Positions 1-5,513 of a DNA stretch of 24,153 nt are shown here, piece after piece. Positions within the stretch are counted from its first letter, which is position 1. Every line of letters starts with the position of its first letter. Source of the stretch: a virus; IMG/VR virus record IMGVR_UViG_3300010883_000460, positions 1 through 24,153 of that record; one strand, 5' to 3'. The translations under genes and the position numbers were made by a program. The notes under the pieces were generated by a model. That model was not told the DNA's origin. It was given only the letters and a program-made list of their open reading frames with translations, and did not search any database.

Positions 1-1
1 A

Positions 2-583
2 GAAACCATCAAAGTTGAATTGAAGAACACAAAACGTCAGCTGACATTTTCAAACGAGGACGGTGACGAAGTTGACATGGACCGACTCCGAAGCGGACAG
101 GAATTTTGGCGATTGTCTCGCCGTGAATCATCTGCAGTGTCGCGAACAGTCACAATCTGCATTCAGACTTCAACACCGTCAACGAAGTCATCAGAGCAAT
201 GCTTGTGGCGGGGAATGGTTGCTGTTGTTGCTGCAGAAATTCTTGAGGAAGCCGGTCACAGTGTCGAAATTCATACCATCGGCAAGAACGAACTGACAAA
301 CGGTGTCCACGTCAGTCATGTTTGCCTGAAACGCACCAGCGAACCAATGGACCGATCGTCGCTGATCAATGCTTTGTCGGGTTGGTATCACCGATCAATG
401 CGGTTCGCACAAATATTCAAAACGCAAACCCACAAAAGTGATTCACTGCCGATCGTGCAAATCATCGGTGACGATATTGACCGAGTGACCCCAGACGATG
501 AACGAATTTTTGTGTCAGACGTTTGGAACAAAGATGACGCGGTCAGAATGATCACTGAGGAAATCAACAAGCTTGCACTGTAA
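2..583 (+). CDS. DUF7192-like phage protein, 5' end outside window
   Basis: The frame is open to the left edge, so the gene very likely begins upstream; a TTG at 20 is possible in frame but has no clear ribosome binding site. The visible part holds a Val-Asp-x-Asp-Arg segment followed by a Ser-Gly and aromatic stretch, a central hydrophobic beta segment, and then Trp-Arg-Gly ahead of a helix ending GHSVEIHTIG. This order resembles the DUF7192 family, widespread in phages and of unknown function. The C-terminus (VTPDDERIFVSDVW) is hydrophilic. The gene is followed by a strong hairpin terminator, so it ends a transcription unit. The family assignment is from memory of the pattern, not from a search. 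Confidence 0.6.
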   Translation, partial: ETIKVELKNTKRQLTFSNEDGDEVDMDRLRSGQEFWRLSRRESSAVSRTVTICIQTSTPSTKSSEQCLWRGMVAVVAAEILEEAGHSVEIHTIGKNELTNGVHVSHVCLKRTSEPMDRSSLINALSGWYHRSMRFAQIFKTQTHKSDSLPIVQIIGDDIDRVTPDDERIFVSDVWNKDDAVRMITEEINKLAL

Positions 584-598
584 GTCGGTCGACGATGG

Positions 599-628
599 AA
601 CCCGGTATTTCGCCGGGTTTCTTTTCTC
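599..628 (+). terminator. Rho-independent terminator after the first gene
   Basis: A 7-bp stem AACCCGG (599-605) and CCGGGTT (613-619) encloses a 7-nt loop and is followed by a pyrimidine- and T-rich tract TCTTTTCTCT. It lies 16 nt after the stop codon of the upstream gene and just before the next start. Confidence 0.8.
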
Positions 629-655
629 TCTCATGAAATGAAAGAAGTCAGGAAC

Positions 656-1117
656 ATGATTTTCAAAACAGCACCAACGCAGATCACAAATCAGATCAAA
701 GCCGAAATCTGTTTCCTTTACTCGGGAGGCAAGGTCAAAATTGAAAACATAAAATTTACCGGCAACCAAGGACAACCAATTTTTGTGAACGAGGATCACC
801 CCGAAATTTCAGAAGCCATTTTGAAAGCTGCCAAGGATCATGCGTTGGCAAACCTAATCACGAACACGAAACTGTCTGAACTGCCAACGCTTGAAGTCGA
901 CTTCTCGCGAGTGTCAGCAATTCGCATTAAAGCTCCCCACATGACCGTCAGACTGCGTTCGATTGCAGTGAAGGTGAACAACTATGAATTGTTGATCGAA
1001 ACGTTTGACGGTACGTGCAACGCTTCCAAGGTCACCGCGATTTATTTGAAAGAAACCGTTGGAACCTTCAATCTTCGAAATGGTGGACAATCACTCGAAA
1101 TTGACATGAACTGTTGA
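656..1117 (+). CDS. Hypothetical protein, 153 aa
   Basis: I do not recognise this protein. It has no signal peptide or membrane segment; alternating beta-like hydrophobic stretches suggest a soluble alpha/beta protein, with a short helical segment in the middle (EAILKAAKDHALANLI). The ATG at 656 is preferred because purine-rich GAAG and AGGA motifs lie just upstream; an in-frame ATG at 638 would add six residues but has only pyrimidines before it. The gene stands alone between two strong terminators (599-628 and 1126-1182), so it is probably an independent unit, although I see no convincing promoter in the short space ahead of it. Confidence 0.65.
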   Translation: MIFKTAPTQITNQIKAEICFLYSGGKVKIENIKFTGNQGQPIFVNEDHPEISEAILKAAKDHALANLITNTKLSELPTLEVDFSRVSAIRIKAPHMTVRLRSIAVKVNNYELLIETFDGTCNASKVTAIYLKETVGTFNLRNGGQSLEIDMNC

Positions 1118-1125
1118 AATTCTTT

Positions 1126-1182
1126 TGGGAAGTTCACCAGCGAAAACACTGGCAAAACGTGGACTTCCCAGTTTTCTTTTCT
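1126..1182 (+). terminator. Long-stem terminator
   Basis: A 12-bp stem with one G:T pair is formed by TGGGAAGTTCAC (1126-1137) and GTGGACTTCCCA (1159-1170). A CCAG/CTGG pair (1137-1140, 1149-1152) can form a small inner hairpin. GTTTTCTTTTCTC follows directly. It begins 8 nt after the stop of the 153-aa gene. Confidence 0.8.
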
Positions 1183-1218
1183 CAAATGACCATTTTTAGA
1201 TCCTTCGGACTGGTGTTT

Positions 1219-1234
1219 CGGTCACCCCTGACCG
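1219..1234 (+). promoter_or_regulatory. Small perfect hairpin upstream of the 56-aa gene
   Basis: CGGTCA (1219-1224), loop CCCC, TGACCG (1229-1234) is a perfect 6-bp dyad in the gap between a terminator and the next gene, 46 nt before the start codon. No T-tract follows, so it does not look like a terminator. It could be an operator or a leader-RNA hairpin; nothing else in the gap supports a specific role. Confidence 0.3.
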
Positions 1235-1280
1235 ATACTGTTTGTGTCAGACGAACGAAACACAACCCGAAAGCGAAGCA

Positions 1281-1451
1281 ATGAAAACACCTTCAACGAG
1301 TCACAACGGTTTCAAAGTCGGTGACAAAGTCGAAAACTTTTATGATGAAGTTTTGGAAATTGTTGAATTCGATGAAAACAGTCATGGTGAAGCTGTTGCC
1401 GTTCTTTCTGACAACTCTGTCGAAGACTTAAGCGAACTGGTTAAAGCGTAA
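1281..1451 (+). CDS. Small acidic hypothetical protein, 56 aa
   Basis: The protein is short and acidic. The segment FKVGDKVENF followed by VLEIVEFDENSHGEAVAVL reads like a small SH3/KOW-type beta barrel (a turn with Val-Gly-Asp-x-Val followed by beta strands), but this is a pattern impression only. The ATG at 1281 is preferred over an in-frame TTG at 1242 because it is preceded by a purine-rich GAAAGCGAAG. It is followed after 27 nt by another small gene in the same direction, so the two are probably co-transcribed. Confidence 0.55.
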   Translation: MKTPSTSHNGFKVGDKVENFYDEVLEIVEFDENSHGEAVAVLSDNSVEDLSELVKA

Positions 1452-1478
1452 ACCCCAAAGACAAAGAAAGTCAAAACC

Positions 1479-1697
1479 ATGTCACTGCCAAAAGCCACCA
1501 AGCGGAACAGCAAAACAATCGAAGGCCAGTTGTGGCACTTCAAAGCCGATCGATATTGGGCACCGGACACCTGCAGCGGAAGCATGGAACGAGCAACCAT
1601 CTGTACTCGATACGAAGACGGACGCACGATGACCGGAGGATCTCGCGAACGCTGTCAATCGATCATTGCCGAACGAATCATCGACGGCACATACTGA
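1479..1697 (+). CDS. Small hypothetical protein, 72 aa
   Basis: The protein is basic and soluble, with two Cys residues and many charged residues; there is no membrane segment or recognised domain. GAAAG lies about 8 nt upstream of the ATG and serves as a modest ribosome binding site. It is followed by a 72-nt gap with a TATAAT-like element and a GC-rich dyad before the helicase gene. Small genes of this kind are common in phage early regions. I cannot assign a function. Confidence 0.5.
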   Translation: MSLPKATKRNSKTIEGQLWHFKADRYWAPDTCSGSMERATICTRYEDGRTMTGGSRERCQSIIAERIIDGTY

Positions 1698-1703
1698 TAT
1701 AAT
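1698..1703 (+). promoter_or_regulatory. Possible -10 element ahead of the helicase gene
   Basis: A perfect TATAAT occurs at 1698-1703, overlapping the end of the preceding gene and 67 nt before the helicase start. The matching -35 position (about 1675-1680, GAATCA) fits the sigma-70 consensus poorly. A CCCGG/CCGGG dyad (1715-1719, 1730-1734) lies downstream without a T-tract. This is a weak promoter candidate. Confidence 0.25.
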
Positions 1704-1769
1704 AAAAGAACCGCCCCGGTGAACTGTCGCCGGGTCCACTCTGTTCTCAAATGTAAAGAATGAGAAAAC

Positions 1770-3392
1770 ATGTCATCTTCAATTGCCAAAAAACTTGCTG
1801 ACAAAGCTAACACAAAAACAGAGCCACATATCATCGTCGAAGCGTTGGCGGGGACTGGCAAAACCACAACACTGATCGAAGGGTTGAAAGCGTTACGTGG
1901 TCTGGACACCAGTATCAAACCAAGCGTGCAACAGAAAGCCGTTTGGGAACAGATGATGGCGGGACCAGAACCTGCATCGGTCAACTTTGTGGCATTCAAC
2001 AAACTGATTGCAAAAGAACTTTCGCGAAGAGTGCCAACCGGTTGCGATGCAATGACAATGCACGGCATGGGAAACCGAATTGTGCGTCAAAGCTTCAATC
2101 TTCGAAACGGTGGTGTCAACGGTTTCAGGGTTGGAGATATCACCGAACGAATCAGCCTTGAAAGCAATGGCAAAAACAAGTGGGATCTGAAACGGTATGA
2201 AGCCGATTTCTTCCAAGGTGTCGACAAGCTGGTTGGACTGTGCAAGGTTAATCTGACCGAGCCAACTGCTAAAAATCTCGACAAGCTTGTGAGTCACTAC
2301 GATGTCCATTTGAACGGTTCAAAGTCAAAAACGTATGACTACGTTCCGCAGGTTCTTGAACGATGCAAAGACGTGGACGAAGATGGCGAAATGGATTACA
2401 ATGACATGATCTGGTTGCCGGTTGTTCTTGACTTGCCTTGCATGAAATACGATTTCCTGATTTGGGACGAAGCACAAGACGGGAACCGATGTCAGCAAGC
2501 ACTAGCCAAAAAATGCGGACGTCGTCTCATGCTTTGCGGGGACCGTCATCAGGCAATCTATGGTTTCGCCGGTGCCGATCATGAATCAATGACCCGCATG
2601 GAACAAGAGTTGAGCGAAACTGATTCAGGTGTTGTTGTGTTACCACTGACAACAACGTATCGGTGCGGATCTGCTATCGTCAAAGAAGCACAAAAGATCG
2701 TCAGCGGTTTGGAGGCTCATGAATCAACTGGAACAGGAATCGTTTCGGAAGATGTCTTCGACGTGGACTCTGAAAAGAGATACCTAAGCCGCGCAGAAAA
2801 CGGTGACATGATTCTGTGCCGCTGCAACGCACCATTGATCAGCGAATGTTTCAAGCTTCTGAAACGCGGTGTGAAAGCAAACATCCAAGGACGTGATGTC
2901 GGACAAGGTCTGGTTGCAACAATCAAACGGCTGTTCAAGAACGAAGCTAAGAAAGCCAACATTTCAAACGCCAAAAAGTGGACTGAGTTCTTCAAGACTT
3001 TGCGAGTCATTGACATGGTTCAGAAGTTGGCCGAAATGACACACAACGAAGTCGAAAAGGAAATGAAGAAACGCGGTACCAGTGAATTGAAAATTGCGAA
3101 CCTGCAGGACAAGGAAATGTGTTTGAATTTCTTTTCAGAGGGTTGTGACCAAGTCAGTGAAGTTGTTGACTCGATTGAAGAGATCTTCACCGATAAAACA
3201 ACAACAGGCATCCTGCTGTCATCGATTCACAAAGCTAAGGGACTTGAAGCCGATCGAGTATTCTTAATTGAGCCAGGCAGTGCAACAGTACCACACCCGA
3301 TGGCAAAGCAAGATTGGGAAATGGAGCAAGAATGGAATCTTCGTTATGTCGCAATCACACGAGCCAAAAAAGAGATTGTTTATGTGGCCTAA
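1770..3392 (+). CDS. UvrD/Rep-type superfamily 1 DNA helicase
   Basis: A 540-aa ATP-dependent helicase with the superfamily 1A motifs in order: Walker A EALAGTGKTTT (residues 24-34), motif Ia VAFNKLIAKEL (74-84), a TMHGMGNRI segment (96-104), Walker B with DEAQD (233-237), motif III GDRHQAIYGFAGAD (257-270), a TTTYRCG segment (294-300) like motif IV, motif V IHKAKGLEADRVF, and motif VI RYVAITRAKK near the C-terminus. It is shorter than cellular UvrD (about 720 aa), meaning smaller 1B/2B insertions, as is usual for phage and UvrD-C-like versions. The family unwinds DNA in the 3'-5' direction in replication, recombination or repair; which role applies here cannot be told. AAAGAATGAG precedes the ATG. 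A terminator follows. Confidence 0.93.
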   Translation: MSSSIAKKLADKANTKTEPHIIVEALAGTGKTTTLIEGLKALRGLDTSIKPSVQQKAVWEQMMAGPEPASVNFVAFNKLIAKELSRRVPTGCDAMTMHGMGNRIVRQSFNLRNGGVNGFRVGDITERISLESNGKNKWDLKRYEADFFQGVDKLVGLCKVNLTEPTAKNLDKLVSHYDVHLNGSKSKTYDYVPQVLERCKDVDEDGEMDYNDMIWLPVVLDLPCMKYDFLIWDEAQDGNRCQQALAKKCGRRLMLCGDRHQAIYGFAGADHESMTRMEQELSETDSGVVVLPLTTTYRCGSAIVKEAQKIVSGLEAHESTGTGIVSEDVFDVDSEKRYLSRAENGDMILCRCNAPLISECFKLLKRGVKANIQGRDVGQGLVATIKRLFKNEAKKANISNAKKWTEFFKTLRVIDMVQKLAEMTHNEVEKEMKKRGTSELKIANLQDKEMCLNFFSEGCDQVSEVVDSIEEIFTDKTTTGILLSSIHKAKGLEADRVFLIEPGSATVPHPMAKQDWEMEQEWNLRYVAITRAKKEIVYVA

Positions 3393-3413
3393 TCTTTAAC
3401 TGTGAAAGCCTTC

Positions 3414-3443
3414 TGTCGGGATAGGCTCCGACATTTTAACTTT
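3414..3443 (+). terminator. Rho-independent terminator after the helicase gene
   Basis: TGTCGG (3414-3419) and CCGACA (3428-3433) form a 6-bp stem around an 8-nt loop, followed by TTTTAACTTTTG. It lies 21 nt after the helicase stop codon and 18 nt before the next start. Confidence 0.75.
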
Positions 3444-3461
3444 TGATCTGGAGCGATAAAA

Positions 3462-3881
3462 ATGGGTTTCAATGTAGTCGAAAAATGTGCCAGGGGCGGA
3501 TTCTCGAATCAAGTTCACACAACCAAAAATGTTACCATCTGTTTAACTGACAAAAAGAAGGTGTCCAAATCATTCCAAGTAAGTCTTGGATCGCAGGTAT
3601 GTAAAGAATTGGGATGGGACACGAAACATTATTTGATTGTTTCCTCAGGCACAGGAAAAGACGTGGGTAAGATTGGTTTGAGTTTAGGAAGCTCAAAAAC
3701 TGGATACAGTCTTTCAAAATCGGGTAAGTCTTCAAGACTATCAATCAAAATGTCAATCAAAAACCTGCCTTGGATTGAATCGCTTTTGATTGGCAACAAA
3801 GGATCTGTTGTTGTTGACTATGTAATTCATCAAGACACTTTGATTATTACGATTGATACCAATGTGACTGAAGGAGGTTGA
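3462..3881 (+). CDS. Hypothetical protein, 139 aa
   Basis: The protein is soluble, rich in Ser, Lys and Gly, and has no membrane segment. The middle (QVSLGSQVCKELGWDTKHYL) followed by a Gly-Lys-Ile-Gly-Leu strand looks like a swapped-hairpin, AbrB-like arrangement seen in some phage proteins of unknown function; I would not claim DNA binding from this. The start is well supported by GGAG eight nt before the ATG within GGAGCGATAAAA, a leader that recurs in front of late genes in this window. The next gene starts one base after its stop and uses an AAGGAGG site inside this gene's last codons, so the two are coupled. Confidence 0.6.
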   Translation: MGFNVVEKCARGGFSNQVHTTKNVTICLTDKKKVSKSFQVSLGSQVCKELGWDTKHYLIVSSGTGKDVGKIGLSLGSSKTGYSLSKSGKSSRLSIKMSIKNLPWIESLLIGNKGSVVVDYVIHQDTLIITIDTNVTEGG

Positions 3882-3882
3882 A

Positions 3883-4104
3883 ATGTCAGGACAATTAAAA
3901 GTGTTCACGTTCATGTGTGATGGTTTTTGTATTCAGGCAACAGCGGTTGTCATTCACACCGATCCAAACGAAGCAAGAACAATTGCAACGTCTGCATTGG
4001 CGGCAAAAGATATTGGACACGAACAGCTGACAACACTGCAACTGATTGACTGTATGCCATTTATGTTGGAAAAAGCCGTTTACTGTAATAACGGAGACAT
4101 GTGA
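3883..4104 (+). CDS. Small hypothetical protein, 73 aa
   Basis: A soluble protein with four Cys residues and a predicted beta-beta-alpha-like pattern (TATAVVIHTDPNEARTIATSA), of unknown function. It has the strongest ribosome binding site in the rightward region (AAGGAGG, 5 nt before the ATG), lying in the end of the upstream gene. Its TGA stop shares one base with the ATG of the next tiny membrane gene, so it is the lead gene of a four-gene chain of stop/start overlaps. Confidence 0.6.
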   Translation: MSGQLKVFTFMCDGFCIQATAVVIHTDPNEARTIATSALAAKDIGHEQLTTLQLIDCMPFMLEKAVYCNNGDM

Positions 4105-4196
4105 TGATTTGGATTGTTGTTTGTGTTGCTATACTATCTTTGGTTTTGTTGACGTGTATTATAGTTATTGACTCAAAACCTATTGGAGTGGATTGA
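4104..4196 (+). CDS. Tiny single-TM protein, 30 aa
   Basis: The ATG overlaps the stop of the upstream gene by one base (TGATG), and its own TGA overlaps the next ATG in the same way. The product is almost entirely one hydrophobic helix (WIVVCVAILSLVLLTCIIVI, about residues 3-22) with a short polar tail. There is no independent ribosome binding site other than the GGAGACATG stretch near the end of the preceding gene, which suggests translational coupling. The exact overlaps on both sides are the main argument that it is real. The role is unknown; small phage membrane peptides can act in lysis, superinfection exclusion or host-membrane modulation. Confidence 0.5.
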   Translation: MIWIVVCVAILSLVLLTCIIVIDSKPIGVD

Positions 4197-4348
4197 TGCT
4201 GTTGTTTCGCTTGTGTCTGAATGTTCTGTTTCTCCTTCTTTCACCAGTGTGGATTCTGCCTGTCTTGCTGGTGTTTCTATTTGAAAACGGTTTCACAGTC
4301 GCTTGTGAGAATCTCACTGGATCATTCATTGGCAAGGAACTTAATTAA
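4196..4348 (+). CDS. Small hydrophobic protein, 50 aa
   Basis: It starts on the ATG that overlaps the previous stop by one base, and its TAA overlaps the next ATG by one base. The first 29 residues are strongly hydrophobic (two stretches split by Ser-Pro at 16-17, ending LLVFLF), followed by a polar tail with one Cys and an Asn-Leu-Thr site. It could be a signal peptide with a short secreted tail, or a membrane hairpin. GGAGTGGATTG lies just upstream as a ribosome binding site inside the preceding gene. Function unknown; it probably works with the 30-aa membrane peptide encoded directly before it. Confidence 0.5.
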   Translation: MLLFRLCLNVLFLLLSPVWILPVLLVFLFENGFTVACENLTGSFIGKELN

Positions 4349-4764
4349 TGAGAAAGAAGAAACTTAGGAAACTGATTCGCACACCAAAGATCGAGTTTGC
4401 CTGGACGAAGCGTCGACACAAAATCAGGCAACTGGCCAAAGAGTATTCGGAATCAACGACGAACAGGAACGACGCGATGACGAGTGAAACGACAGTTACC
4501 GCAGATCCTCTGTGCGGACAGTGCAACGGTACTGGAATCGTCACGCGACCGTATATTCTCGGCACGCCTTACCAATGCGTGCATTGGCACTGTGATTGCA
4601 GACGTGGTGTTGAAATAGCAGAACAACAGGAGCGGCGGGTTGAAGACAGCCAAAACACTGACAAACGGGTTTTGGCTGTGACTATGTCGCATCAAACGGC
4701 ATACAAAGCCCAGATTGACCGTCTAAGGGCCTCAAACGCTCAAGATGACACCTTGCCCGTGTAA
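4348..4764 (+). CDS. DnaJ-type zinc-ribbon-like protein, 138 aa
   Basis: The N-terminal 30 residues are very basic (MRKKKLRKLIR and KRRHKIRQ). A Cys/His cluster follows: C56, C59 in CGQCNGTGIV, then C77-x-H79-x-H81-C82-x-C84. CxxCxGxG is the hallmark of DnaJ-like zinc-binding repeats, so one zinc-ribbon fold is plausible. The C-terminal half is polar and likely helical. It is the last rightward gene, joined to the preceding small membrane gene by a TAATG overlap, and lies next to the convergent repeat zone. A basic zinc-ribbon protein may bind nucleic acid or act as an adaptor; this is inference. Confidence 0.6.
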   Translation: MRKKKLRKLIRTPKIEFAWTKRRHKIRQLAKEYSESTTNRNDAMTSETTVTADPLCGQCNGTGIVTRPYILGTPYQCVHWHCDCRRGVEIAEQQERRVEDSQNTDKRVLAVTMSHQTAYKAQIDRLRASNAQDDTLPV

Positions 4765-4790
4765 CTCATTTGAAGCCGTTACAGGGCCTG

Positions 4791-4815
4791 TGAGAGCGTC
4801 TGAGAGCGTCTGAGA
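4791..4815. repeat. Tandem 10-bp repeat, 2.5 copies
   Basis: TGAGAGCGTC is repeated exactly twice, followed by TGAGA. It directly overlaps the first copy of the direct repeat AGGGCCTGTGA (4783-4793), whose second copy lies at 4867-4877. Confidence 0.8.
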
Positions 4816-4915
4816 AGCAAAGAACCCCCCGAAACCGGTTAGTGGGCCAACAATAGCCAGAATCGGAGGGCCTGTGAACGGCTCAACACTACGGGAGCGA
4901 CGTCGCAGCGTTGAG

Positions 4916-4976
4916 AGACACCGGAGAAACCATGAAACTCCGGTGTCTTTGCAGTGGGGGGAGTTGACACCCCCAC
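4916..4976. terminator. Double hairpin between convergent operons
   Basis: AGACACCGGAG (4916-4926) and CTCCGGTGTCT (4938-4948) form a perfect 11-bp stem with an 11-nt loop. GTGGGGG (4954-4960) and CCCCCAC (4970-4976) form a second 7-bp stem. The first is followed by only three Ts on the plus strand, so it is not a textbook intrinsic terminator, but the position between converging gene sets supports termination in both directions. Confidence 0.55.
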
Positions 4977-4990
4977 CACACCGTTTCAAA

Positions 4991-5161
4991 TCACAAATTC
5001 GAATCACTTTTGAAAACGTCTCTCTCGTTAGGTTGTTTCTCAATGGCGGTTTTGTCGTAAACAACTGTTCCGATAATCACTAACAGAATCGTAATCATGA
5101 TCAAATGAATTGACTTGGTATCGAACACAGAGGCATGGTTTAAATCATTCCGAATCGTCAT
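4991..5161 (-). CDS. Small single-TM protein overlapping the holin gene, 56 aa
   Basis: The chosen ATG at 5161 is preceded by AAAGGA with a spacing of about 10 nt, inside the 3' end of the holin gene, giving a 17-nt overlap. The product has a polar N-terminus of about 16 residues, one TM helix (IHLIMITILLVIIGTVVY, about residues 18-35) and a charged 20-residue tail. A small N-in/C-out protein encoded in an overlapping frame right after a holin resembles the arrangement of accessory lysis genes (antiholins, i-spanins), but the soluble part is shorter than typical for an i-spanin. It is the last leftward gene. Confidence 0.5.
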   Translation of the reverse strand: MTIRNDLNHASVFDTKSIHLIMITILLVIIGTVVYDKTAIEKQPNERDVFKSDSNL

Positions 5162-5513
5162 CAGTAGTTTGTCCTTTATTTTTCCGCTCGTCACGGAGTT
5201 TGTTTTTCATGTAAATCTTTGCCAAACCGAAAGCGAATTCAATCAAAGCGTTTCCACCAAGACCTGACAGAATCGCAAACACGACTGCAAAGATTTCGTG
5301 TCCCGGTCCGAGATAGTATTGAATGAACAATCCAGCAGAGATTGAAAACAAACCACTGTTCAAGACAGCCGTCCAGAATGCTCTCCGGTCAAGATTAGCT
5401 CCGCTTCTCAACAGTGCTGCTACACCCGCCAAAGAACCAAATCCTCCAAAGATAAGACACTTCCATAGGATGTCTATGTTCTGTTCAGGCATTGTTACTA
5501 TTTCTGCTTTCAT
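5145..5513 (-). CDS. LydA-like phage holin (holin superfamily III type)
   Basis: A 122-aa membrane protein with three to four hydrophobic segments: about residues 17-37 (with a Gly-Gly-Phe-Gly start), 48-66, 73-86 and a glycine-rich LSGLGGNALIEFAFGL (82-97), followed by a highly charged C-terminal tail (KNKLRDERKNKG). The GFGSLAG...DRRAFW pattern and Gly-rich last helix resemble the LydA/HP1 class of phage holins, which form lesions in the inner membrane at the time of lysis. The ATG overlaps the stop of the large tail gene as ATGA, so it is part of the late operon. No endolysin with a familiar fold lies next to it. Substrate-independent pore role is inferred from family resemblance. Confidence 0.65.
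   Translation of the reverse strand: MKAEIVTMPEQNIDILWKCLIFGGFGSLAGVAALLRSGANLDRRAFWTAVLNSGLFSISAGLFIQYYLGPGHEIFAVVFAILSGLGGNALIEFAFGLAKIYMKNKLRDERKNKGQTTDDDSE

Larger units (their letters stand above)
4765..4990. other. Convergent intergenic region with repeats and dyads
   Basis: This 226-nt gap separates the rightward and leftward genes and has no credible gene on either strand. It contains the tandem TGAGAGCGTC repeat (4791-4815), an 11-nt direct repeat AGGGCCTGTGA (4783-4793 and 4867-4877, 84 bp apart), the palindrome GCGACGTCGC (4897-4906) framed by CTCAAC (4882-4887) and GTTGAG (4910-4915), and two strong hairpins at 4916-4976. It most simply ends transcription from both sides, but this density of symmetry is also compatible with a structured RNA, a recombination site or an origin. 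Confidence 0.6.

Noticed and set aside
1711-1734. GC-rich dyad CCCGG/CCGGG in front of the helicase gene
   Set aside because: No T-tract follows, so it is not called as a terminator; it may be incidental.
4874-5083. Plus-strand open frame in the convergent zone
   Set aside because: It runs through hairpins and repeats, gives an Arg/His-rich product with no plausible start signal and overlaps the leftward small membrane gene.
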